DNA of 64,000 bases from Cryptosporangium aurantiacum (GTDB lineage: Bacteria; Actinomycetota; Actinomycetes; Mycobacteriales; Cryptosporangiaceae). Location: NCBI RefSeq assembly GCF_900143005.1, contig NZ_FRCS01000008.1:62001-126000 (forward strand), in the 5' to 3' direction. The stretch's first letter is position 1; the number at the start of each line of letters is the position of its first letter. This document shows positions 52,143-61,301 of the stretch, one piece after another. The notes below the pieces were generated by a model, which did not search any database, was not told where the DNA came from, and saw only the letters and a list, made by a program, of their open reading frames with translations. The translations under genes were made by a program, and so were the position numbers.

Positions 52143-52396
52143 ACCTGTGCTGCCTTCCTGCCCGGTGAACCGGTACCGGTCGTCCGGTCCGACCGCTTCG
52201 AGGCCACTGGGGGTTAGGAGTGCACACACAGCTCGTTCCCAGGGCCGGAACTCACCGTAGCGACCGCCGTCGACCCGGTCGACCGATCGGGGGTGTTCTG
52301 ACGCCGATCCGACGCCCACGCGTAACCCCAGAGCGTGCCGACACCCACCGGGACCGGACGTCTCGCTACGGTGAAGGTGTGAACGAGGCGGCGAAC

Positions 52397-53671
52397 ATGG
52401 GTGCAGACGACACGGAGCAGCCGGCATTGCCGCCGACTACCGGGCCGGTCCACGAGCCACCTGTCGACGCTCCCGCGCCGGTTCCTCTGCTGGTGCCCCG
52501 CGACGGAACCCCGGAGCCGGTCGACACCGCCGAGGCCCTTGCCGAGGCAGCCGCACGGCTGGCCGCCGCGGGCGGGCCGGTCGCGGTGGACGCCGAGCGG
52601 GCGTCCGGGTACCGGTACGGCCAGCGTGCGTACCTGGTGCAGCTGCGGCGGGGTGGCTCGGAGGCCGGCGGCACGGTGCTGATCGACCCGCTGCCGTTCG
52701 ACGACCTGGCGGTGGTCGACGCGGCGATCGTCGATACCGAGTGGGTCCTGCACGCGGCGAGCCAGGACCTGCCGTGCCTGGCCGAGCTGGGCCTGCGTCC
52801 CCGGAAGCTGTTCGACACCGAGCTGGCCGGGCGGCTGGCCGGGTTCGAGCGGGTCGGCCTGGGCGCGATGACCGAGCGGGTGCTCGGCCGGACGCTGGAG
52901 AAGGGGCACTCCGCGGCGGACTGGAGTACGCGTCCGCTGCCGGTGGAGTGGCTCACGTACGCGGCGCTCGACGTCGAGCTGCTGGTCGAGCTGCGGGACG
53001 CGCTCGCCGAGGAACTCGAGCGGCAGGGCAAGCAGGGCTGGGCCGAGGAGGAGTTCGCCGCGCTGGTGGCGAGTAAACCGCCGGCACCGCGGGCCGAGCC
53101 GTGGCGCCGGACGTCCGGAATTCACCGCGTGCGGACCGCCCGCGGGCTGGCCAGGGTCCGGGCGCTCTGGGAGGCGCGGGACGAGATCGCCCGCCGTCGG
53201 GACCTCGCGCCCGGACGGGTGCTGCCGGACTCCGCGATCGTCGCGGCGGCGCAGGCCGACCCGCCGGACGAGCGAGCGCTGCTCTCGCTGCCGGTGTACT
53301 CGGGACGGGCGACCCGGCGGCTCGCCGGTACCTGGCTCGATGCGCTGTCGACGTCACGCGCGCTGAAGCAGGACGAGTTGCCGACGACCGCGACCGGCGG
53401 CGACGGGCCACCGCCCGCACACCGCTGGGCCGACCGCGATCCGGCGGCCGCGGCCCGGCTGGTCAAGGCGAAGGCGATGGTCACCGCGTTGGCGGCCGAG
53501 CACAACCTGCCCGCGGAGAACCTGATCTCGCCGGACACCGTGCGGCGCGTCTGCTGGGCACCGCCGGACCCGCTGGACCTGGACGGTATCGAGCAGGCGC
53601 TACGCACCCACGGCGCCCGCGAGTGGCAGATCGGCCTAGTAGGCCCCGGCCTCTTGGAAGCGGCCCGCTGA
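52397..53671 (+). CDS. rnd: Ribonuclease D family 3'-5' exonuclease
   Basis: A ~424-residue protein: DEDD exonuclease domain (GPVAVDAERASGYRYGQRAY with Asp and Glu; VLHAASQDLPCLAELGL; LTYAALDVELLVELRDAL) and C-terminal HRDC domain(s) (about 195-420: RGLARVRALWEARDEIARRR). It trims structured RNA 3' ends. ATG 52397 follows GAGGCGG at a good distance; GTG 52379 is the alternative. Its stop lies inside a terminator hairpin. Confidence 0.9.
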   Translation: MGADDTEQPALPPTTGPVHEPPVDAPAPVPLLVPRDGTPEPVDTAEALAEAAARLAAAGGPVAVDAERASGYRYGQRAYLVQLRRGGSEAGGTVLIDPLPFDDLAVVDAAIVDTEWVLHAASQDLPCLAELGLRPRKLFDTELAGRLAGFERVGLGAMTERVLGRTLEKGHSAADWSTRPLPVEWLTYAALDVELLVELRDALAEELERQGKQGWAEEEFAALVASKPPAPRAEPWRRTSGIHRVRTARGLARVRALWEARDEIARRRDLAPGRVLPDSAIVAAAQADPPDERALLSLPVYSGRATRRLAGTWLDALSTSRALKQDELPTTATGGDGPPPAHRWADRDPAAAARLVKAKAMVTALAAEHNLPAENLISPDTVRRVCWAPPDPLDLDGIEQALRTHGAREWQIGLVGPGLLEAAR

Positions 53672-53713
53672 GAGCGACGGCTGACGCGCGAGCGCGCCGA
53701 CGCTCTCAGCGGG
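53664..53713. terminator. Bidirectional terminator rnd / glyA
   Basis: A 13-bp perfect outer stem (CCCGCTGAGAGCG / CGCTCTCAGCGGG) includes the rnd stop codon, with an inner CGGC / GCCG stem and GCGC-GA-GCGC tip. Confidence 0.85.
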
Positions 53714-53720
53714 CGGTGCG

Positions 53721-54977
53721 CTAGGCGGGCACCGGGAAAGATCCCAGGAGGGTACGGACCTCGGTCGCGATGGCGTCGAGGGCGGGCTCGTCGCCCTCGG
53801 CCGCAACCGCGCGGTCGATGAAGTCGGCGATCAACGGCATCTCCGCGGTCGTGAGACCGCGCGTGGTCACCGCCGCGGTGCCGATCCGGATGCCCGAGGG
53901 GTCGAACGGCTTACGCGGGTCGAACGGCACCGTGTTGTAGTTCAGCTCGATGCCTGCCCGGTCGAGCGCCTTGGCGGCCGGCTTTCCACCGATGCCCTTC
54001 GGCGAGAGGTCCGCCAGGATCAGGTGGTTGTCGGTGCCGCCGGACACCAGGTCGAAGCCGCGCTCCAGCAGCGCCTCGGCGAGCGCCTTCGCGTTCGCCA
54101 CCACCTGGTGGGCGTACGTGCCGAACTCCGGCGTTGCCGCCTCTTTGAGCGCGACCGCGATCGCCGCCGTTGTGTGGTTGTGCGGCCCGCCCTGCAGGCC
54201 CGGGAAGACCGCCTTGTCCAGCGGCTTCGCGTACTCCTCGGTCGACATCAGCATCGCGCCGCGCGGCCCGCGGAGCGTCTTGTGCGTCGTCGTCGAGATG
54301 ATGTCGGCGTGCCCGACCGGCGACGGGTGCGCGCCACCGGCGATCAGCCCGGCGATGTGCGCGATGTCCGCCGCGAGCACCGCTCCCACTTCGCGAGCGA
54401 TGGCCGCGAAGCCGGCGAAGTCGATCGTGCGGGGCACGGCGGTGCCGCCGCAGAAGATCAGCTTGGGACGCTCGCGCAGCGCCAGCTCGCGCACCTCGTC
54501 CAGGTCGACGCGGCCGGTCTCCTTGCGGACGCCGTAGTGCACGGCGCGGAACCACTTGCCGGTCGCGGACACGTTCCAGCCGTGCGTGAGGTGACCACCG
54601 TGCGGCAGCCCCATGCCCATCACGGTGTCGCCCGGCTGCAGCAGCGCCAGGTAGATCGCGAGGTTCGCGGGTGAGCCGGAGTACGGCTGCACGTTCGCGT
54701 GCTCGACGCCGAACACGGCCTTGGCCCTGGCGATCGCCAGCTCCTCGAGCGGGTCGACGAGCTGCTGGCCCTCGTAGTACCGCTTGCCGGCGTAGCCCTC
54801 GGAGTACTTGTTCGTGAACACCGAGCCGGTTGCCTCGAGCACCGCCGCCGACACGTAGTTCTCCGACGCGATCAGCCGGATCGTGTCCTGCTGACGCTGC
54901 GCCTCGGCGTCGATGAGTCGGGCGACCTCGGGGTCCTCGGCGGTCAGGTGGGGGGTCGGGGGCTGGTTCAGTGGCAT
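53721..54977 (-). CDS. glyA: Serine hydroxymethyltransferase GlyA
   Basis: A 418-residue SHMT: IRLIASENYVSAAVLEATGS, TNKYSEGYAGKRYYEGQQLV, GLPHGGHLTHG, PLP-binding Lys233 in TTTHKTLRGPRGAM, and VFPGLQGGPHNHTTAAIAVA. It converts serine and tetrahydrofolate to glycine and methylene-THF. ATG 54977 follows GAGGGAG and matches family N-termini; upstream in-frame codons to 55055 are not needed. Confidence 0.97.
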   Translation of the reverse strand: MPLNQPPTPHLTAEDPEVARLIDAEAQRQQDTIRLIASENYVSAAVLEATGSVFTNKYSEGYAGKRYYEGQQLVDPLEELAIARAKAVFGVEHANVQPYSGSPANLAIYLALLQPGDTVMGMGLPHGGHLTHGWNVSATGKWFRAVHYGVRKETGRVDLDEVRELALRERPKLIFCGGTAVPRTIDFAGFAAIAREVGAVLAADIAHIAGLIAGGAHPSPVGHADIISTTTHKTLRGPRGAMLMSTEEYAKPLDKAVFPGLQGGPHNHTTAAIAVALKEAATPEFGTYAHQVVANAKALAEALLERGFDLVSGGTDNHLILADLSPKGIGGKPAAKALDRAGIELNYNTVPFDPRKPFDPSGIRIGTAAVTTRGLTTAEMPLIADFIDRAVAAEGDEPALDAIATEVRTLLGSFPVPA

Positions 54978-55370
54978 CGCGGGCTCCCTCGCTGCTGCGG
55001 CCCGGCGGCACCCGCCGGACACACTGGTGTCGTCAGCCCCGCCACCCAGGCGCACGGTGTTCGTACGGGTCGGTGCCGCTTCCCGGTGGTCAGTTCCACC
55101 TCGACTACGCCAGTCGCGACCACGTGAGCCTATCGCGTGCCCCGCGCCGCGCCGAATGACGCGTTCTCGGCCTCTACGGCAGCGTTACACCCCGCTTTCG
55201 CGTGATTCAGCGCGCCCGGCGACGGGGAAGAGGCGCTCCTGAGCCGTGCCGCGCCCGGCTGTTACATGGCGGGTGTGCGGCGTCACATGCCGCGTGGAGT
55301 TACCCGCCAGTATTACCGGCGAGTAGCATTCGCCGTATCAACAGCGTTACCACCAATCTGTGGAGGACCT
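54978..55370. other. 393-base divergent region glyA / fadA
   Basis: No gene is apparent. The right part (55300-55325) holds a tandem operator-like element for the fad operon. The left part should hold the glyA promoter, but none is clear. Confidence 0.6.
55300..55325 (+). promoter_or_regulatory. Tandem TTAC-N6-GTA operator before fadA
   Basis: TTAC-CCGCCA-GTA (55300-55312) is followed at once by TTAC-CGGCGA-GTA (55313-55325). Each is a half-palindrome and the pair forms an imperfect inverted repeat. This fits a TetR-type fatty-acid regulator (FadR-like) site; the regulator is not in the window. It lies 46 bases before the fadA GTG. Confidence 0.5.
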
Positions 55371-56573
55371 GTGTCCCGTCCCAGCCGTGACGTGGTCTTC
55401 GTCGACGGCGTCCGCACCCCGTTCGGCAAGGCCGGACCGAAGGGGATCTACGCCGAGACGCGCGCCGACGACCTCGTGATTCGCACCATCCGCGAGCTGC
55501 TCCGCCGCAACCCGTCGCTGCCGCCGGAGCGCATCGACGAGGTGGCGATCGCAGCGACCACCCAGACCGGCGACCAGGGCCTCACGATCGGTCGGACCGC
55601 CGCGCTCCTGGCCGGGCTGCCGAAGTCGGTGCCCGGCTTCGCCGTCGACCGGATGTGCGCCGGCGCGATGACCGCGGCCACCAGCGTCGCCGGTGGCATC
55701 GCGTTCGGGGCGTACGACGTCGCGATCGCCGGTGGCGTCGAGCACATGGGCCGCCACCCGATGGGCGAGGGCGTCGACCCGAACCCGCGGTTCCTCTCCG
55801 AGCGGATCGTCGACCCGTCCGCGCTGGTCATGGGCCAGACCGCGGAGAACCTGCACGACCGCTTCCCGCACCTGACCAAGGAGCGTTGCGACGCGTTCGC
55901 GCTGGGCAGCCAGCAGAAGTACGCCAAGGCGCTCGCGGACGGCAAGATCCAGCAGGACCTGGTCACGGTCGCCACCCGCAGCGCCGAGAAGGGCTGGGGC
56001 CTGGCCACCGCCGACGAGCCGCCGCGCCCGGAGACGACGCTCGAGGGCCTGGCCGGCTTGAAGACGCCGTTCCGCCCGCACGGCCGGGTCACCGCCGGTA
56101 ACGCCGCCGGTCTCAACGACGGCGCGACCGCGAGCATCCTGGCCGCCGAGGACGTCGCCCGCGAGCTGAGCCTGCCGATCGGCGCCCGGCTGGTCTCGTA
56201 CGCGTTCGTCGGCGTCGAGCCCGAGGTGATGGGCGTCGGCCCGGTGCCCGCCACCGAGAAGGCGCTGGCCAAGGCAGGCCTGACGATCGACGACATCGGC
56301 CTGTTCGAGCTCAACGAGGCGTTCGCCGTCCAGGTGCTCGCGCTGCTCGACCACTTCGGCATCGCCGACGACGACGAGCGCGTCAACCCGTGGGGTGGCG
56401 CGATCGCGATCGGTCACCCGCTGGCGTCCTCCGGCGTCCGGCTCTTCACCCAGCTCGCGCGGCACTTCGCGGAGCGTCCGCAGGTCCGGTACGGCCTCAC
56501 CGCGATGTGCATCGGCATCGGCATGGGCGGGGCGGTCATCTGGGAGAACCCCAACTGGGAGGGTGGCAAGTGA
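55371..56573 (+). CDS. fadA: Acetyl-CoA acyltransferase (thiolase)
   Basis: A 400-residue thiolase: VDGVRTPFGKAGPKG, nucleophile Cys96 in AVDRMCAGAMTAATSVAG, GGVEHMGRHPMGEG, NEAFAVQVLALLDHF, His in WGGAIAIGHPLASSG and Cys in TAMCIGIGMGGA. It performs the last step of beta-oxidation. GTG 55371 has a strong site (GGAGGACC). Its stop overlaps the fadB start, so thiolase and multifunctional subunit are made together. Confidence 0.95.
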   Translation: MSRPSRDVVFVDGVRTPFGKAGPKGIYAETRADDLVIRTIRELLRRNPSLPPERIDEVAIAATTQTGDQGLTIGRTAALLAGLPKSVPGFAVDRMCAGAMTAATSVAGGIAFGAYDVAIAGGVEHMGRHPMGEGVDPNPRFLSERIVDPSALVMGQTAENLHDRFPHLTKERCDAFALGSQQKYAKALADGKIQQDLVTVATRSAEKGWGLATADEPPRPETTLEGLAGLKTPFRPHGRVTAGNAAGLNDGATASILAAEDVARELSLPIGARLVSYAFVGVEPEVMGVGPVPATEKALAKAGLTIDDIGLFELNEAFAVQVLALLDHFGIADDDERVNPWGGAIAIGHPLASSGVRLFTQLARHFAERPQVRYGLTAMCIGIGMGGAVIWENPNWEGGK

Positions 56574-58660
56574 CCACGCCTGAATTCAGCGACGAGGTCG
56601 TCACCAACGCCTACGTCCGTTACGTCACCCTGCCGGACCTCGACGGCGAGATCGCGCTGATCACGCTCGACAACGGCAAGGACCACACGCGCCCGTCGAC
56701 GTTCGGGCCGGGCGGCCTGGCCAGCCTGAACACCGCACTCGACGAAATCGAGGCGCACACCCCCGCGGTCAGGGCGATCGCGGTCACCGGCAAGCCGTTC
56801 ATCTTCGCGGTGGGCGCCGACCTGAGCGGCGTCTCCCGCATCACGAGCCGTGACCAGGGCCTGGAGGTCGCGCGGCTCGGCCACGCGGCGTTCGCGCGGC
56901 TGCGCAACGCGTCCGTGCCCACGTTCGCGTTCGTCAACGGCGCGGCGATGGGCGGCGGTGTCGAGATCGGGCTGCACTGCGACTACCGGACGATCTCGTC
57001 CGGCGCCGCGGCGCTCGCGCTGCCCGAGGTGTTCCTGGGGCTGGTTCCGGGCTGGGGTGGCACCTGGCTGCTGCCGAACCTGATCGGTGCCGAGGGCGCG
57101 GTGAAGGTGATCATCGAGAACGCGCTCAACCAGAACAAGATGCTCAAGCCCAAGGAGTACCTGGGCCTGGGCATCGGCGACGCGCTGTTCGAGCCGGCCG
57201 ACTTCCTCGAGCGGTCCCTCGAATGGGCCGCCGGTGTTCTCCGCGGTGACATCACGGTCGAGCGCAAGCCGGTCGACCGCGACGCGTGGGACGCCGCCGT
57301 CGCCAACGGACGGGCCTTCGCCGACGGCAAGGTGCACGGCGCCTCGCCGTCGCCGTACCGGGCGCTCGACCTGATCGCGGCTGCCAAGTCGAACACGTTC
57401 GAGGAGGGCACCGCCGCCGAGGACGAGGCGCTCGCCGACCTGATCATGGGCGACGAGCTGCGGGCCGGTCTGTACTCGTTCGACCTGGTCCAGAAGCGCG
57501 CCAAGCGCCCGGTGGGTGTGCCGGACCGGAAACTGGCCCGGCCCGTGACGAAGGTCGGCGTCGTCGGCGCCGGTCTGATGGCCAGTCAGCTCGCGCTGCT
57601 GTTCGCCCGCAAGCTCGAGGTTCCGGTCGTCCTGACCGACCTCGACCAGGCGCGCCTGGACAAGGGCGTCGGGTACGTGCACGCCGAGATCGACAAGCTG
57701 CTGGAGCGCCGCCGGGTCTCCCCCGACAAGGCCAACCGCCTCAAGGCGCTGGTCACCGGCTCGCTGACCAAGGACGCGTTCGCCGACGCCGACTTCGTCA
57801 TCGAGGCGGTGTTCGAGGAGATCGGCGTCAAGCAGCAGGTGTTCGCCGAGGTCGAGGCCGTCGTGTCGGCGGAGTGCATCCTCGCGACGAACACCTCTTC
57901 GCTGTCGATCACCGAGATGGCGTCGAAGCTGGCGCACCCGGAGCGTGTGGTCGGGTTTCACTTCTTCAACCCGGTCGCGGTGCTCCCGCTGCTCGAGATC
58001 GTCCGCGCCGAGCAGACCGACGACGCCTCGCTGGCCACCGCGTTCGCGGTCGGCAAGTCGCTGGGCAAGTCGTGCGTGCTGGTCAAGGACGCCCCCGCGT
58101 TCGTCGTCAACCGGCTGCTGACCCGCTTCCTCGGCGAGGTCACGAAGTCGATCGACGAGGGCACCGACTTCCTCGAGGCCGACCGGGCGCTGGAGCCGCT
58201 GGGCCTGCCGATGAGCCCGCTGCTGCTGCTCCAGCTGGTGGGTCCGGCGATCGCGCTGCACGTGTCCGAGACGCTGCACGGCCACTACCCGGACCGGTTC
58301 TACGTCTCGGAGAACATGCGCAAGGTCGTGGGCGCGGGCAAGACCGCGTTCCTCGACTGGTCGACCGGCGCACCGCAGGTCGACGCCGAGGTGGCCGCGC
58401 TCTACGGCCCGCGTGGCGGCGGCCCGTCGGCGGAGGAGATCCGCGAGCGCGCCCAGGCGGCCCTGGCCGAGGAGATCCGGCTGATGCTGGACGAAGGCGT
58501 CGTCGCGGCGGCGCAGGACATCGACCTGTGCATGATTCTCGGCGCTGGGTGGCCGTTCCACCTCGGCGGGATCACGCCGTACCTGGACCGGGCCGGTGTG
58601 TCCGAGAAGGTGACCGGCCAGCGATTCCTGGCTCCGGGCGTAGCCAGCGTCCCGGCCTGA
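56570..58660 (+). CDS. fadB: Fatty-acid oxidation complex: enoyl-CoA hydratase / 3-hydroxyacyl-CoA dehydrogenase
   Basis: A 696-residue two-enzyme protein: N-terminal crotonase domain (about 10-210: KPFIFAVGADLSGVSRITSR, NGAAMGGGVEIGLHCDYRTI, LPEVFLGLVPGWGGTWLLPN) and dehydrogenase domains (about 325-690: KVGVVGAGLMASQLALLFAR, ATNTSSLSITEMASKLAHPE, catalytic His in GFHFFNPVAVLPLLEIV). The usual GxGxMG is GAGLMAS here. GTG 56570 overlaps the fadA stop by 4 bases. A strong terminator follows. Confidence 0.95.
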   Translation: MTTPEFSDEVVTNAYVRYVTLPDLDGEIALITLDNGKDHTRPSTFGPGGLASLNTALDEIEAHTPAVRAIAVTGKPFIFAVGADLSGVSRITSRDQGLEVARLGHAAFARLRNASVPTFAFVNGAAMGGGVEIGLHCDYRTISSGAAALALPEVFLGLVPGWGGTWLLPNLIGAEGAVKVIIENALNQNKMLKPKEYLGLGIGDALFEPADFLERSLEWAAGVLRGDITVERKPVDRDAWDAAVANGRAFADGKVHGASPSPYRALDLIAAAKSNTFEEGTAAEDEALADLIMGDELRAGLYSFDLVQKRAKRPVGVPDRKLARPVTKVGVVGAGLMASQLALLFARKLEVPVVLTDLDQARLDKGVGYVHAEIDKLLERRRVSPDKANRLKALVTGSLTKDAFADADFVIEAVFEEIGVKQQVFAEVEAVVSAECILATNTSSLSITEMASKLAHPERVVGFHFFNPVAVLPLLEIVRAEQTDDASLATAFAVGKSLGKSCVLVKDAPAFVVNRLLTRFLGEVTKSIDEGTDFLEADRALEPLGLPMSPLLLLQLVGPAIALHVSETLHGHYPDRFYVSENMRKVVGAGKTAFLDWSTGAPQVDAEVAALYGPRGGGPSAEEIRERAQAALAEEIRLMLDEGVVAAAQDIDLCMILGAGWPFHLGGITPYLDRAGVSEKVTGQRFLAPGVASVPA

Positions 58661-58673
58661 TCCGAGCATTCAC

Positions 58674-58711
58674 CGGCGGCCCGGCATCCCTCTAGGGGTG
58701 CCGGGCCGCCG
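58674..58711 (+). terminator. Terminator of the fad operon
   Basis: A 17-bp stem starting CGGCGGCCCGGCA and ending TGCCGGGCCGCCG, one G-T pair inside, with a TCTA loop, 13 bases after the fadB stop. Confidence 0.92.
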
Positions 58712-58876
58712 CTGTCAAGAGCTAACCTTCGAGCTGTGGACGACGAGTGGCCGAGTGAGGCAGATCCCGAGCGAATCGAGCAACAACGAAGCCTCCGCGA
58801 GCGGATATGCACGAAGTTTTCCCCAGATACTTTTCGGGCTCCCACAGCGACCGGAGAGCCCGATAGCGTCGATCTC

Positions 58877-59470
58877 ATGGCAGCAGTAACGAGCTCCTAC
58901 GATTCGCACCTCGAAGAAGAGGAAGAGGCGATCGGATGGACCGAGGACGAACTGGAAATGGTGCCGGAGAAGGTCCGGTACGAGATCGAGGACGGAATTC
59001 TCTCTGTGTCGCCGCGTCCAGCCCTGTGGCATCAGAGGTTCTTGCTGATCGTCGCGACGATGCTCGATTCTCAGTGCCCGGAAGAATGGACTCCGGTTCC
59101 GGAGGCCGAGATCCGGGTTTACGAGAACGACAAGATCACTCAATCGCGCTCGCCCGACCTGATGGTGGTGCCGACGAAACTGACCACCACGGAGGCCGAC
59201 CGAGGCTGGGTCTATCCGCAGGAGATCGCGCTTGCTCTGGAGATCGTTTCGCGGTCATCGCGCATCACGGATCGCATGACGAAAGCCGCGCTGTACGCGG
59301 AATGGAAGATCCCGCTGTATCTGCGAGTGGAGAGCAAACCGCGCCTCGCTCTGTACGAGTACCGACTCGATACAACGACCGGTCAGTACCGGACACCGAT
59401 GGAATACCTCGACGTATTCGAGACCGATGATCCGTTTCCGATTCCGCTCGAGCTTTCGCAGCTGGCGTGA
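58877..59470 (+). CDS. Uma2-family putative nuclease, copy 1
   Basis: A 197-residue Uma2/DUF820 protein with PD-(D/E)XK features: YEIEDGILSVSPRPALWHQR, SRSPDLMVVPTKLT (Asp), ALALEIVSRSSRITDR (Glu) and Lys in MTKAALYAEWKIPLYLRVES. Such proteins are abundant in actinomycetes and cyanobacteria; their natural role is unknown. ATG 58877 matches the start of copy 2; a GTG at 58736 would add 47 non-conserved residues. Its DNA is visibly less GC-rich than the neighbourhood, hinting at transfer. Confidence 0.82.
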   Translation: MAAVTSSYDSHLEEEEEAIGWTEDELEMVPEKVRYEIEDGILSVSPRPALWHQRFLLIVATMLDSQCPEEWTPVPEAEIRVYENDKITQSRSPDLMVVPTKLTTTEADRGWVYPQEIALALEIVSRSSRITDRMTKAALYAEWKIPLYLRVESKPRLALYEYRLDTTTGQYRTPMEYLDVFETDDPFPIPLELSQLA

Positions 59471-59603
59471 GCCGACGCCGACTCGCGGGACGGTAGGGAG
59501 CGGGGAGACTGCCAGACGCTCGGCGTCCAAATGATGCATGTGAGACGTGAGCCGATACGCGGAGGGATCACCGACGGGCACGCCGGTCTCTACGGTGACC
59601 GGC

Positions 59604-60173
59604 ATGACAGCCGCGGTAGGACTCTACGAACCACCGGACGGATGGTCCGACGAAGAGCTGGTGCAGGTCCCGGAGGGCGTGCACTACGAGATCGAGGACG
59701 GCCGGCTGGTCGTCTCTCCCCGGCCGACGTTCTGGCACCAGGAAGCGTGCCGCCGATTGACGAACGTCATCGAGGAGCAGTGCCCGAGCCAGTTCTGGCC
59801 GGTGCAAGAGGGTGAAGTCCGAATCTACGACGGTCGAGTCGTCGCCGAATTACGGGCGCCCGACATCCTCGTCGTGCCGCGAGAGCTGACCCGGCGCGGG
59901 GCGTACCGCGGCTGGGCGCACCCGCACGAGGTCTCGCTGGCCGCCGAGGTGGTTTCCCGGCACTCGTACACGCCGGACCGCACGACGAAGGTCGCGGTCT
60001 ACGCGGCCTGGGGCATCCCGCTCTACCTGCGGTTGGAGACCGAGCCCGAGGTCGTGCTGTACGCCTACCGGCTGGGCAGCAACAAGACGTACGAGAAGCC
60101 CACCGAGCACCGCGAGTTGTTCACGACCGACGAGCCGTTCCAGATCCAGATCGACCCCGCTCTCTGGGGCTGA
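59604..60173 (+). CDS. Uma2-family putative nuclease, copy 2
   Basis: A 189-residue paralogue of copy 1 (HYEIEDGRLVVSPRPTFWHQ, RAPDILVVPRELT, SLAAEVVSRHSYTPDR, TTKVAVYAAWGIPLYLRLET), keeping Asp, Glu and Lys of the PD-(D/E)XK site. Base composition is typical of the window, unlike copy 1, so the pair is not a recent duplication. ATG 59604 was chosen over 59547 because homology begins there. A terminator follows. Confidence 0.83.
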   Translation: MTAAVGLYEPPDGWSDEELVQVPEGVHYEIEDGRLVVSPRPTFWHQEACRRLTNVIEEQCPSQFWPVQEGEVRIYDGRVVAELRAPDILVVPRELTRRGAYRGWAHPHEVSLAAEVVSRHSYTPDRTTKVAVYAAWGIPLYLRLETEPEVVLYAYRLGSNKTYEKPTEHRELFTTDEPFQIQIDPALWG

Positions 60174-60243
60174 GTTACCGAGCGAACGGCCGACCGGACC
60201 GGATCGCGGCGGGGTCGGTCTGGTCGTCACCGCTCGGCTGCTG

Positions 60244-60278
60244 CCCGTTGCCCGTGCGACACCCCCACGGGCAACGGG
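60244..60278 (+). terminator. Terminator after Uma2 copy 2
   Basis: A perfect 13-bp stem (CCCGTTGCCCGTG / CACGGGCAACGGG) with a 9-base loop, followed by CCTTCGTC. Confidence 0.85.
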
Positions 60279-60371
60279 CCTTCGTCATGTTCGGGGTCGG
60301 AGATTCCCAGGGGTGCGGGTCAGGGGTATACCCGATGTGCCGACGAGCTAAGGGTCCCTACAGTTCGCGCC

Positions 60372-61301
60372 GTGACCGTCATTGCGACTCAATCCCTGTC
60401 GAAACAGTACGACGGTGGCGTTCGGGCGCTCGACAACCTGTCCGTCACGATCGACTCCGCGGTGGTGTCCGGCGCTGAAGCCGGCGGCGTCGTCGGCCTC
60501 GTCGGTGCGAACGGCGCCGGTAAGTCGACGTTCCTGAAGATCGTTCTCGGACTGCTGCCCCCGTCGAGCGGCGGCATCCAGGTTCTCGGGCTCGATCCGA
60601 CCGTCGACGGCGAGCTCGTTCGCGCCCGCGTGGGCTACATGCCCGAGTACGACTGCCTGCCGCCCGACATCTCCGCGTCCGAGCTGGTCACCCACCTCGG
60701 GCGGATCAGCGGGCTGCCGAAGGCGACGGCCCGCGAGCGGGCGTCCGAGACGCTGCGCCACGTCGGGCTGTACGAGGAGCGCTACCGGCAGATCGGTGGC
60801 TACTCGACCGGCATGAAACAGCGGGTGAAGCTGGCCCAGGCGCTCGTGCACGACCCCGATCTGCTGCTGCTCGACGAGCCGACCAACGGCCTCGACCCGG
60901 CGGGCCGGGACGCGATGCTCGACCTGGTCCGCCGGATCGGCGCCGAGTTCGGGATCACGGTCGTCATCTGCTCGCACCTGCTCGGAGAGATCGAGCGCAT
61001 CTGCGACTACCTGGTGGCTCTCGACGGCGGCAAACTGCTGCGCGCCGACCGCGTCGACGCGATGACCACCGGTCAGGACGAACTCGTCATCGAGGTCGAC
61101 TCCAACGCGGAGGCCCTCGTCGAGCTGCTGTCCACCCGCGGTGTGGACGCCACGCAAGATGGCCGCACCGTGGCCGTACCGCTGGTCGACCCCGGGACGT
61201 ACGACCAGATCCTGGACGCGGTCGCCGATCTCCACCTGGCACTGCACCGGCTGGACCAGCGGCGTCACCGCGTAGCCGAACTCTTTGCGAGGGCCTCATG
61301 A
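60372..61301 (+). CDS. ABC transporter ATP-binding protein, module 1
   Basis: A 309-residue ATPase: Walker A in GLVGANGAGKSTFLKIVLGL, signature YSTGMKQRVKLAQALVHDPD, Walker B in LLLLDEPTNGLDPAGRD and VICSHLLGEIERICDYLVAL. It powers an ABC-2 type transporter with the permease that follows (ATGA overlap). The substrate is unknown. GTG 60372 lacks a strong ribosome site. First of four genes that form two ATPase-permease modules. Confidence 0.93.
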   Translation: MTVIATQSLSKQYDGGVRALDNLSVTIDSAVVSGAEAGGVVGLVGANGAGKSTFLKIVLGLLPPSSGGIQVLGLDPTVDGELVRARVGYMPEYDCLPPDISASELVTHLGRISGLPKATARERASETLRHVGLYEERYRQIGGYSTGMKQRVKLAQALVHDPDLLLLDEPTNGLDPAGRDAMLDLVRRIGAEFGITVVICSHLLGEIERICDYLVALDGGKLLRADRVDAMTTGQDELVIEVDSNAEALVELLSTRGVDATQDGRTVAVPLVDPGTYDQILDAVADLHLALHRLDQRRHRVAELFARAS

